Below, piece by piece: positions 1-6,197 of a stretch of 10,486 nt of DNA. The notes under the pieces were generated by a model. It was not told the origin of the DNA. It ran no database searches and saw nothing but the letters and a program-made list of their open reading frames with translations. The stretch is from assembly GCA_947174825.1 (NCBI GenBank), contig CAMWKN010000019.1, forward strand, positions 1-10,486, written 5' to 3'. This stretch comes from an uncultured Clostridium sp. (GTDB taxonomy: Bacteria > Bacillota_A > Clostridia > Lachnospirales > Lachnospiraceae). The position numbers and the translations under genes are program-made. Positions within the stretch are counted from its first letter, which is position 1. Each line of letters opens with the position of its first letter.

Positions 1-507
1 GGAAAAATAATCCTGAGCCGCTTCCCCATTCGCTGCACCATAAACCCAGGAACTACGAATAATCAAATGCTTGGGATTCAACTCTTTGACATAATTTTCC
101 CCGGCAAGCTTTGATTTTCCATATACGGTCTGAGGATCCGGAAGATCAAATTCTGTCATATGTCCGGAAGATTTTCCATCAAACACGTCATCTGTGGAAA
201 GCTGAATTAACTTCGCATTCAATCTCCTTGTCACTACGGCTAAATTTCTAGCTCCCAGAGCATTCACACGAAATGCCTCCACCATATCCTTCTCACAGCT
301 TTCTACATTTGAAACACTGGCACAGTTGATGACAATATCCGGATGGTATACGTTTGCTGCCTGATCAACCGCCTCCATATCCGTCACATCCACATCCTTC
401 TTATCTGTACCCACAACTTTATTATTCACATCTTCTTTCAAAAGCTGTAACAATGCAGAACCGAGTCTTCCCTCCGCACCGGTAATCCATATAGAATTCT
501 TTGACAT
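1..507 (-). CDS. RmlD-like NAD(P)-dependent sugar-nucleotide reductase, N-terminal part (3' end outside window)
   Basis: The 169 codons visible here begin MSKNSIWITGAEGRLGSALL and run off the left edge without a stop. The family is the RmlD-type extended short-chain dehydrogenases, which typically reduce dTDP-4-dehydrorhamnose to dTDP-rhamnose in cytoplasmic sugar-nucleotide synthesis. Visible support: a Rossmann glycine motif GAEGRLG at residues 10-16; INCASVSNVESCE, which matches the family's INCAAYTxVDxAE region; LSTDDVFDG, where the family usually has STDYVFDG; the catalytic YGKSK (YxxxK), and RSSWVYG shortly after it. The ATG at 507 is preceded by AGGGAGGAT at good spacing. The gene has its own promoter, so it is probably not co-transcribed with rpmF. 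The Asp in place of the usual Tyr in STD(Y/D)VFDG is a small deviation and the catalytic Tyr/Lys pair is intact. The exact substrate cannot be told from half a protein: it could be dTDP-rhamnose synthesis or another sugar reductase or epimerase of the same fold. Confidence 0.85.
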   Translation of the reverse strand, partial: MSKNSIWITGAEGRLGSALLQLLKEDVNNKVVGTDKKDVDVTDMEAVDQAANVYHPDIVINCASVSNVESCEKDMVEAFRVNALGARNLAVVTRRLNAKLIQLSTDDVFDGKSSGHMTEFDLPDPQTVYGKSKLAGENYVKELNPKHLIIRSSWVYGAANGEAAQDYFS

Positions 508-562
508 GTTTTATCCTCCCTCTTTGTTATATAACACAAACTTTTCATTTTCTTATACAACG

Positions 563-592
563 AAAAAGCTGCACTTCAGTAATCGAAATGCA
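563..592 (-). terminator. Terminator-like hairpin in the leader of the RmlD-like gene (possible attenuator)
   Basis: In the minus-strand RNA an 8-bp stem (TGCATTTC pairing with GAAGTGCA, one G-U pair) closes a 7-base loop and is followed after two bases by five U. AAAG upstream can extend the stem by pairing with CUUU across a G-G mismatch. The C/A mismatch seen in plus-strand RNA becomes G-U in minus-strand RNA, which favours minus-strand function. It lies between the putative promoter (608-636) and the start codon (507), so it could terminate early transcripts from that promoter or be a back-up terminator for rpmF. Confidence 0.5.
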
Positions 593-607
593 CCTTTGCA
601 TAAAATA

Positions 608-636
608 ACTATAACATACAGATATCTAAAATACAA
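608..636 (-). promoter_or_regulatory. Putative SigA-type promoter of the RmlD-like gene
   Basis: On the minus strand TTGTAT (636-631) is followed after exactly 17 bases by TATAGT (613-608). The predicted start of transcription is near 601, leaving a leader of about 95 bases before the ATG at 507. The site sits just downstream of the rpmF terminator, as expected for an independent unit. It rests on motif and spacing only. Confidence 0.55.
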
Positions 637-669
637 TATGTACCAGCTAACGCTTCCCTATGTAACACG

Positions 670-705
670 AAAAAAGCCAACATATCTATTCCCATAGATA
701 TATTG
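670..705 (-). terminator. Intrinsic terminator of rpmF
   Basis: In minus-strand RNA, CAATATATCTAT pairs with ATAGATATGTTG over 12 bp (one G-U) with a 4-base loop, and GC plus six U follow at once. The U tract lies only on the minus-strand side and the one non-Watson-Crick position pairs only in minus-strand RNA, so the direction is clear. It lies about 65 bases past the rpmF stop. Confidence 0.85.
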
Positions 706-729
706 ACTCCTTATACCATATCCGCATTT

Positions 730-764
730 ATGTGTTTCTCCAGGCACGAAAAGCCAAAACACAT
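730..764 (-). other. Hairpin directly after the rpmF stop codon
   Basis: ATGTGTTT and AAACACAT form a perfect 8-bp stem a few bases past the rpmF stop, with an inner GGC/GCC pair in the loop. No U tract follows, so it is probably not a terminator in itself. It may protect the 3' end of the short rpmF transcript together with the true terminator at 670-705, or be chance in AT-rich DNA. Confidence 0.3.
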
Positions 765-769
765 ATAAA

Positions 770-952
770 CTACTCTGCGTCTGCAAGAATCTCTTTTTTA
801 TTGTAAGAACCACAAGACTTGCAAACTCTATGAGACATCATTAATGCACCACATTTACTACACTTTACCAAGTTTGGTGCAGACATTTTCCAGTTTGCTC
901 TTCTCTTATCTCTTCTTGATTTTGAAGATTTATTCTTAGGACAAATAGACAT
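770..952 (-). CDS. rpmF: Large ribosomal subunit protein bL32
   Basis: A 60-residue protein of the 50S subunit (bL32), which sits near the peptidyl-transferase region of the ribosome. The family signature is plain: KSSKSRRDKRRANWKMSAPN at residues 8-27, and a zinc finger CSKC (31-34) with CKSC (44-47), so this is the zinc-binding C+ paralogue, not the cysteine-free C- form made under zinc starvation. An extra Cys at position 4 (MSICPKNKSS) replaces the common MAVPKRK start; as I recall this variant is usual in Lachnospiraceae. I choose the ATG at 952 because AGGAGG lies 8 bases upstream. A possible GTG at 961 overlaps that ribosome binding site and would add three residues foreign to the family. 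The gene has a perfect consensus promoter and a strong terminator, so it is probably monocistronic, though I find no clear terminator between ackA and rpmF and read-through from ackA is possible. Confidence 0.97.
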   Translation of the reverse strand: MSICPKNKSSKSRRDKRRANWKMSAPNLVKCSKCGALMMSHRVCKSCGSYNKKEILADAE

Positions 953-1001
953 CTGTTCCACCTCCTAATCTATTGCTTACTCTTTTTACAACACTTTTTC
1001 G

Positions 1002-1030
1002 ATTATATCAACTAGAATAAGGTTTGTCAA
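1002..1030 (-). promoter_or_regulatory. Perfect consensus SigA promoter of rpmF
   Basis: Minus strand: TTGACA (1030-1025), exactly 17 bases, TATAAT (1007-1002). Both hexamers match consensus at every position, fitting a highly expressed ribosomal protein gene. Transcription would start near 995, about 43 bases before the ATG at 952. Confidence 0.85.
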
Positions 1031-1037
1031 TAACCTT
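1019..1037. repeat. Inverted repeat centred on the rpmF -35 element
   Basis: AAGGTT (1019-1024) and AACCTT (1032-1037) are exact inverted repeats separated by 7 bases. On the minus strand the TTGACA hexamer lies wholly in that 7-base spacer. The layout fits an operator for a dimeric regulator that would block RNA polymerase, but the arms are only 6 bp and the match may be chance. I do not recognise it as a known box. Confidence 0.35.
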
Positions 1038-1080
1038 TCTGGATTTTCTCGACAGACTTCTACAATTTGTTGCCATCCCT

Positions 1081-2265
1081 CTATAATAAGCGGGCTGTCT
1101 CTCGTGCAATAGCAAGCTCCTCATTGGTAGGAACCACCCATACTGCCACCTTGCTTTCCGGCTTGGTTAATAACGCCTCTTCTCCCTGCGTGGTATTGGC
1201 AGATGGATCTGACACAACTCCAATTGCCTCCAGACCATCCAGAATTCTCTGGCGCAGTTTCACATTATTTTCTCCTACACCAGCAGTCAATGCGATGGCA
1301 TCTACGCCACCCAGTGCCATATAATATGCACCAATATATTTCAGAATGCGATAAATCATCACGTCAATGGTATTCTTTGCATCTTCATTTCCGTCTTCCA
1401 GAGCCGCCATCAAATCCCGATAATCATTGGATATCCCCGACAAGCCCAGAGCACCGGATTTTTTATTCAAAATTTCGGTAAATTCCTTAACCGTTAGATT
1501 CTCCTTATCACAAATATATTCCATAATCGCAGGATCCATATCACCGGAACGGGTTCCCATCAACAATCCTTCTAACGGCGTCATTCCCATACTGGTATCA
1601 ATACTCTGTCCATTTTTGATGGCTGATATACTGGCACCACTGCCAATATGACAAATAATCATCCGGGAATTATGGATATCCAGCCCTGCCAGCTCTGCTA
1701 ATCTGGCAGATACAAAGCTGTGACTGGTGCCATGAAAACCATAGCGCCGCACTCCGTACTTCTCATAGTATTCCTTTGGCAAACCATAGAGATATGCTTT
1801 CTTTGGCATAGTCTGGTGAAAAGCTGTATCAAATACCGCAACATTTGGCACACCTGGCATAACTTTCTGGCAAGCGCGAACGCCCAAAAGATTCGCTGGA
1901 TTGTGCAACGGTGCCAGATCGTTACAAGACTCAATCTGCTGCATGACTTCCTCTGTAATAATAACAGAAGAAGAAAATTTCTCCCCGCCATGTACCACCC
2001 GGTGTCCCACCGCCTGAATTTCTTCCAACGATTCCAACACACCAATCTCTTTATCTAACAAAGTATCTAACACTACCTGAATTGCCACGGAATGATCCGG
2101 CAGATCCAATGTCTTCTCGTGCTTTTCTCCACCCTTCTTGTAAGTGAGTGCACCATCCAGACCGATCCTCTCACACATTCCTGAGGCACTGACTGCTTCT
2201 GTCTCCGAATCAATCAGCTGAAACTTCAGGGACGAACTACCACAATTTACTACTAAAATCTTCAT
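1081..2265 (-). CDS. ackA: Acetate kinase
   Basis: A 394-residue cytoplasmic kinase that interconverts acetyl phosphate + ADP and acetate + ATP, the last, ATP-yielding step of acetate fermentation. The length is normal for AckA (about 400). Visible motifs: VVNCGSSSLKF near the N-terminus with N7; GHRVVHGG with R89; HNPANLLG with H121; FDTAFHQ with D146; YGFHGTSHSFV with H178; the phosphate-binding stretch CHIGSGASISA; MGTRSGDMDP with R239; AGVGENN; and PTNEE near residue 382. By family alignment these correspond to the catalytic and metal- or nucleotide-binding residues of Methanosarcina AckA, and none is missing. I start at the ATG at 2265, which gives the family's MKILVVNCGSS and has GGAGG 8 bases upstream. 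A longer GTG-started frame adds nine residues that overlap this site. Phosphotransacetylase (pta), the usual partner, is not adjacent here. It diverges from tmcAL over a 232-bp shared region. Confidence 0.98.
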   Translation of the reverse strand: MKILVVNCGSSSLKFQLIDSETEAVSASGMCERIGLDGALTYKKGGEKHEKTLDLPDHSVAIQVVLDTLLDKEIGVLESLEEIQAVGHRVVHGGEKFSSSVIITEEVMQQIESCNDLAPLHNPANLLGVRACQKVMPGVPNVAVFDTAFHQTMPKKAYLYGLPKEYYEKYGVRRYGFHGTSHSFVSARLAELAGLDIHNSRMIICHIGSGASISAIKNGQSIDTSMGMTPLEGLLMGTRSGDMDPAIMEYICDKENLTVKEFTEILNKKSGALGLSGISNDYRDLMAALEDGNEDAKNTIDVMIYRILKYIGAYYMALGGVDAIALTAGVGENNVKLRQRILDGLEAIGVVSDPSANTTQGEEALLTKPESKVAVWVVPTNEELAIARETARLL

Positions 2266-2352
2266 CTTGGCTTCCTCCAAACTATTTGTCAATATGTATC
2301 CCGTTCATTCTAATCCATAAACAGGCAAGGTAATTTTACACCACTAGTTAAA

Positions 2353-2381
2353 AGTATACTTGATTGATTTTTCTTTGTCTA
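2353..2381 (-). promoter_or_regulatory. Putative SigA-type promoter of ackA
   Basis: Minus strand: TAGACA (2381-2376), 17 bases, TATACT (2358-2353). Each hexamer differs from consensus at one position. Transcription would start near 2346, giving a leader of about 80 bases before the ATG at 2265. It overlaps the divergent promoter at 2360-2388. Confidence 0.6.
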
Positions 2382-2388
2382 GTATCAT
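2360..2388 (+). promoter_or_regulatory. Putative SigA-type promoter of tmcAL
   Basis: Plus strand: TTGATT (2360-2365), 17 bases, TATCAT (2383-2388). Transcription would start near 2395, about 100 bases before the ATG at 2498. The spacing is ideal and the hexamers are moderate. It shares most of its footprint with the ackA promoter on the other strand, so the two could not be occupied by RNA polymerase at once. Confidence 0.5.
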
Positions 2389-2497
2389 TAGTGACAGAAT
2401 CGCATTTTTTTAATGCCAGTTAGATCCTCCGAATGGTGTGAACTAAGCAGACAGAACAAATTTTTCGGAAGTGAACTGTAACAGAAGGGAGTTTTCC

Positions 2498-3700
2498 ATG
2501 AAAGCAGTCGGAATCATTGCAGAATACAATCCTTTCCATCTGGGGCACGAATACCAGATCAAGCAGATCCGCAGACAAACGGGTGCGGAACATATTGTGG
2601 TGGTCATGAGCGGAGATTTTGTGCAACGTGGAACTCCTGCATGGACGGATAAATTTTTGCGAACCCAGATGGCATTAGCAGGAGGGGCAGACATGGTATT
2701 TGAACTGCCGGTACACTTTGCCACCGCCAGTGCAGAAAACTTTGCCTATGGCGCAGTAAGCCTGTTGCATCAGCTGGGATTTATTGATGGGCTCTGTTTT
2801 GGAAGCGAATGTGGAGATCTGGATGCTTTGTCTGCGATTGCCAGATATCTGGTAGAACAGGAGGATTTGGTCCAGCAAAAAATGCAAAAACAATTATCCT
2901 GTGGATACACTTATCCAGCGGCCAGAGCGGAATTATTAGTGGAAGCATTTCCGGATTTGCCAGCAATATACCCAGATCTGCTGACTGGATCTAACAATAT
3001 ACTAGCCATTGAATATCTGAAGGCATTATATCGTCTGGAAAGTTCCATCACTCCGATTACTATTGCCAGACAGGGTTCTGATTATCATGATACTACAATC
3101 GAACAGAACTACCCTTCTGCTTCCGCAATCCGCAGCTATTATGCTAAAACCAATTCTCTGCCAACGCATGGAATTCCCGCGCAGATCCGGGCACTGTTGG
3201 AGCAGAATCCTTCTCGTTTTCCTGTTACCGTAGATGACTTATCCGACATGCTCTACTACAAACTTCGCAGTATGGATGACTCCGCCCTCTCTATCATGGA
3301 TGTAACCCATGAATTATGGCAACGGATACAAAAGCAGCTACCTCATTTCCAAACCGTATCGCAGTTTACAGAGCGGGTCAAAAGCAGACAATATACGCAA
3401 ACCAGAATCCAGCGGGTTTTCTTACATCTGCTGTTGAATCTGCAACCTGTCAGCGGCTATGCTGCCTATGCCAGACTGTTGGGACTCCGACACTCCCATA
3501 GTTCCCTTCTGCGCAGAGATAGGACAATCCCGATCATTACCAAAGTGGCTGATGCAGTCTCTACACTATCTTCTCATGATGCTGTAACGCAATTAACTGC
3601 TGATCTCTATGCCCATGACCTCTATCGTTATCTGCTGCATCACAAACATCCTGATGTCTGTCTGGCTGATGATTACCACAGCAGTCCCCATATCGTATAA
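2498..3700 (+). CDS. tmcAL: tRNA(Met) cytidine acetate ligase (TmcAL/YlbM family)
   Basis: A 400-residue protein of the TmcAL (YlbM) family. In Bacillus subtilis this enzyme activates acetate with ATP to acetyl-adenylate and transfers the acetyl group to the wobble cytidine C34 of elongator tRNA-Met, giving ac4C and helping faithful reading of AUG. The N-terminal nucleotidyltransferase fold is evident: VGIIAEYNPFHLGH at residues 4-17 holds the HxGH-type ATP-binding motif (H14, H17), followed by VVMSGDFVQRG (35-45), ADMVFELP (64-71) and LCFGSECGD (99-107). Later come GSNNILAIEYLKAL, RQGSDYHD and ASAIRSYY, all family-typical. The length is normal (B. subtilis about 415). I start at the ATG at 2498, with GGGAG 7 bases upstream; an upstream in-frame GTG at 2471 adds nine residues unlike the family. 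The divergent gene makes acetate, the substrate of this enzyme. The function is by family assignment. Confidence 0.93.
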   Translation: MKAVGIIAEYNPFHLGHEYQIKQIRRQTGAEHIVVVMSGDFVQRGTPAWTDKFLRTQMALAGGADMVFELPVHFATASAENFAYGAVSLLHQLGFIDGLCFGSECGDLDALSAIARYLVEQEDLVQQKMQKQLSCGYTYPAARAELLVEAFPDLPAIYPDLLTGSNNILAIEYLKALYRLESSITPITIARQGSDYHDTTIEQNYPSASAIRSYYAKTNSLPTHGIPAQIRALLEQNPSRFPVTVDDLSDMLYYKLRSMDDSALSIMDVTHELWQRIQKQLPHFQTVSQFTERVKSRQYTQTRIQRVFLHLLLNLQPVSGYAAYARLLGLRHSHSSLLRRDRTIPIITKVADAVSTLSSHDAVTQLTADLYAHDLYRYLLHHKHPDVCLADDYHSSPHIV

Positions 3701-3736
3701 AAAAGAAGATGCCGCACAATTTCATGCGACATCTTC
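3699..3736 (-). terminator. Intrinsic terminator of the secreted Ig-like protein gene, also at the tmcAL end
   Basis: GAAGATG...CATCTTC and CGCA...TGCG form a 12-position stem around an 8-base loop (3705-3736). In minus-strand RNA the single C/A mismatch becomes G-U, the stem is complete, and six U follow directly. It lies about 50 bases past the minus-strand stop at 3785. Seen from the plus strand it begins 5 bases after the tmcAL stop, whose TAA is part of the A run; U-rich sequence comes only further downstream, so it is likely weaker for tmcAL. Confidence 0.8.
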
Positions 3737-3784
3737 CTATTGAATCCTTTTGCTTTTTAATCACAACATTGATAGGATTACTTT

Positions 3785-5935
3785 TTACTCCTCTGTCGGT
3801 GTGTCAGTATCATCTGGAACACTCGGAGCAGCAGGAACATATTTCTTTACAGTCACTATATCTGAATTGATAAAGCCAAACACATAGGTAGTATTTGCAT
3901 TTAAATTACTAATAACTGTCTGATAGTTATCATCCTTATCTTCAGCAAAGTAAGATCCAATGAGCTTCTTATTTGTATCATAAACCCATACTGTCTGAGA
4001 TCGATTTGACTCAATAACATACTGTCCAGCCTCTGATGGGGTAAACTTATAATAGTTATAGCCATCATCATAGTCATAATATTCAGAAACAGACCGGCTT
4101 TCATCCAATACCAGCGGTGTATCATTAAGCTGGTTAACCGTTGAGTCACTTACCTTGGTGGATGTCAGATTTACTGTCATATTACCATTTACAGTAAAGA
4201 CTGCAGATAATTTATAGGTAGATGTGGTTGTTGTAAATCCATTTTCTTTTCTATCATAGGATGTCTCATTTACTACATAGGTACCCTTCTTCAAATAGGT
4301 ATCAGTGGTATTATATGACTTGTATCCACTTCCATCAATACCATCAATTTCGAATGAGGTATCCTTCACATTAACTGCGGAAGATGCAAAGGTCACTTTG
4401 TAAAGTGGTAATTTAAAATTCTGTACCAGATTTGCATTGCCAACACTCAGATTAGTAATACCTGTTCTGGCACCGCCGGAACGTGCCTCCAAATCATATG
4501 ATTGACCAGGAGCTACTACCAACTCATAGCTGCCCTTGGTACGTTTCACATTATCAATTGTACTATCCTCTGATATAACAGAAGCCCAGCTCTCTGTACT
4601 ATTGTAACTATACACATGATTGATATCTTTGAAATTAGCTGAAACATTACCACTGGATAATAAAGTATTATCGCCTGCTGTCAGATTACCGGTAATCTTA
4701 ACACCATTGACTGCAGTAACTGCTACAGAACCTTTTGCCGTATGATTTGCACTATCTGTAATAGAATAGGCAACATTATATTTTCCAGCCGGCATCTTCT
4801 CAGACTTATCGGTTGTTTCATTATAATGAGATGATGCAAAAGTAATTTCACCATCTGATTCGTCGATGTAAACAAACTTATTGGTATTGCCAGGCAAGGA
4901 ATAGGTTCTGCTTCCTGTTCCACCATATGCACGAATCTGGAAATAATCACTACTATTATCATTTGCCAAAATAGTTCTGCGTTCTACTGGAACATAGCTT
5001 ACAATCTGTGTGTCGCTTCCGATATAGAACAGAACCTTCTGTGTCAAACTCTTTCCTAACTCATCCTTAGCGGTCATGGTAGCTTGGGTACCATTTGCCA
5101 CAGCGGTCGGCACACCCTTGATGGTCACATAGTTATCATGAACTTCTGCACGCAAGCCTGCTGGCAGACCACTTACCTTAACACCTGAGAGGTATCCCTT
5201 ATAGTCGGCAGTAAAATAAACATCATCATTAAGAATAGAATTCGTCCTTCCACCAACATATTGATTATATGCTACCGGAGAAGCATAATAAACAGTATCC
5301 TTTGTATTCAGACCATTCAATTTCTTGATGGTAACAAATACATAGTTCCCATCATCTATATCATTATCATCACTGCTAACATCATAGTTAGTAGCCAGAA
5401 CCAAAGTATACACCTTGTTCTTAGAGTTGCTGACAGATGCCACTGTCAATTTCTTCTTATTCTTAGCATCTGAAATTACACTCTTGGATACTGCAAAATC
5501 TTTAGCAGTCAGTTTCTTTGCCTTACTCAGGGTTACACGTACTACCTTAGAGTTTACAACAGATACGGACTTAATGCTAACAGCCTTTTTACCATAACCT
5601 TTCACGGTAACGGTACAAGTTGCTTTCTTTTTGCCGGAAGTTACAGTAATCTTAGCTGTACCTTCCTTCTTAGCTGTTACTTTACCCTTTTTGGATACAG
5701 TAACTACTTTCTTCTTGCTGGATTTCCATTTCAAAGTAGCCTTCTTAGGTTTTACAGTAGTTTTCAGTGTGCTTGAATCACCTACTTTGAGTTTCAGTGT
5801 CTTTTTCTTGAGCTTCAGTGTCTTGGCATTTACTTTCTTGGCAGAAGCTGTCTCAGTGTTTACTGATACCCCTACTGCTGCTGTTAAAGTAAAAGCTAAG
5901 AGAACCATACCCAATGTTTTGAGTTTCTTTTGCAT
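3785..5935 (-). CDS. Secreted multi-domain Ig-like protein with N-terminal Big_2-type domain, function unknown
   Basis: A 716-residue exported protein that I do not recognise by name. Residues 1-32 are a signal peptide: MQKK, a hydrophobic core (LGMVLLAFTLTAAVGVSV) and a likely cut after ASA. Residues ~37-113 form a very lysine-rich Big_2-like bacterial Ig domain (LKVGDSSTL, LKWKSS, VVTVSKKGKVTAKKEGTAKI), with the protein's only cysteine at 107. Residues ~114-220 are a further beta-rich segment. About 245-310 resembles a putative-Ig (He_PIG) domain (VSGLPAGL...IKGVPT), 335-410 a cadherin-like segment (AGKYNVAYSITDSANH), and 415-598 beta-rich repeats. About 600-698 looks like a PPC-type domain (YYKFTPSEAGQYVIES, then LNANTTYVFGF). 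It ends in an acidic, proline-rich tail (VPDDTDTPTEE). There is no LPXTG motif, SLH repeat or C-terminal membrane helix; any wall attachment would have to come through the basic N-terminal domain. The ATG at 5935 has AGGAG 8 bases upstream and gives a proper signal peptide. It appears monocistronic. A surface or matrix adhesin-like role is only inference. Confidence 0.85.
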   Translation of the reverse strand: MQKKLKTLGMVLLAFTLTAAVGVSVNTETASAKKVNAKTLKLKKKTLKLKVGDSSTLKTTVKPKKATLKWKSSKKKVVTVSKKGKVTAKKEGTAKITVTSGKKKATCTVTVKGYGKKAVSIKSVSVVNSKVVRVTLSKAKKLTAKDFAVSKSVISDAKNKKKLTVASVSNSKNKVYTLVLATNYDVSSDDNDIDDGNYVFVTIKKLNGLNTKDTVYYASPVAYNQYVGGRTNSILNDDVYFTADYKGYLSGVKVSGLPAGLRAEVHDNYVTIKGVPTAVANGTQATMTAKDELGKSLTQKVLFYIGSDTQIVSYVPVERRTILANDNSSDYFQIRAYGGTGSRTYSLPGNTNKFVYIDESDGEITFASSHYNETTDKSEKMPAGKYNVAYSITDSANHTAKGSVAVTAVNGVKITGNLTAGDNTLLSSGNVSANFKDINHVYSYNSTESWASVISEDSTIDNVKRTKGSYELVVAPGQSYDLEARSGGARTGITNLSVGNANLVQNFKLPLYKVTFASSAVNVKDTSFEIDGIDGSGYKSYNTTDTYLKKGTYVVNETSYDRKENGFTTTTSTYKLSAVFTVNGNMTVNLTSTKVSDSTVNQLNDTPLVLDESRSVSEYYDYDDGYNYYKFTPSEAGQYVIESNRSQTVWVYDTNKKLIGSYFAEDKDDNYQTVISNLNANTTYVFGFINSDIVTVKKYVPAAPSVPDDTDTPTEE

Positions 5936-5976
5936 TATACATTCTCCTTTCACTGTATTAACAGACAACACTCCAT

Positions 5977-6004
5977 ATAATAACATAACACAATTAATTG
6001 TCAA
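5977..6004 (-). promoter_or_regulatory. Putative SigA-type extended -10 promoter of the secreted Ig-like protein gene
   Basis: Minus strand: TTGACA (6004-5999), 16 bases, TATTAT (5982-5977), with TGT just before the -10 (an extended -10 element). Transcription would start near 5970, about 35 bases before the ATG at 5935. The perfect -35 plus extended -10 predicts a strong promoter. Confidence 0.65.
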
Positions 6005-6047
6005 GCTAGCTAAGCCATCCCTGCAAAACAATAACCATTCTATCCAT

Positions 6048-6096
6048 AAAAATATCGCCATAAAACAGACTCTTCCGTCCATTTTATGGCGATATT
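6048..6096 (-). terminator. Terminator-like perfect 15-bp inverted repeat after nifJ
   Basis: AATATCGCCATAAAA (6051-6065) and its exact reverse complement (6082-6096) flank a 16-base loop. In minus-strand RNA the second arm ends in UU and three more U follow, giving five in a row, so it fits the nifJ transcript, whose stop lies about 100 bases upstream. The loop is longer than usual for an intrinsic terminator. No U tract follows on the plus strand. Confidence 0.65.
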
Positions 6097-6197
6097 CCTT
6101 CAAAGCTCTTATACGATAACCAAATTACATATAAGCATGCACATCTGGTTTACACATATGCGAGAACCAATCCCATTACCAATTCGTAACTGGATGA

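Noticed and set aside
953..961. GTG start for L32 three codons upstream
   Set aside because: It lies directly on the AGGAGG ribosome binding site, and the ATG at 952 matches the family start.
2266..2292. Longer GTG-started form of AckA
   Set aside because: The nine extra residues overlap the GGAGG site that serves the ATG at 2265, and the family starts at MKxLVxNxGSSS.
5936..6103. In-frame extension of the secreted Ig-like protein to an upstream ATG at 6103
   Set aside because: The extension would cover the promoter (5977-6004), the ribosome binding site and the nifJ terminator hairpin, and would bury the clear signal peptide. The ATG at 5935 has AGGAG at proper spacing.
5631..6119. 162-codon open frame on the plus strand
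   Set aside because: It is antisense to the lysine-rich and signal-peptide part of the secreted protein. Its Phe/Thr/Val-rich translation is the mirror of AAG/AAA-rich coding sequence, and it resembles no known protein.
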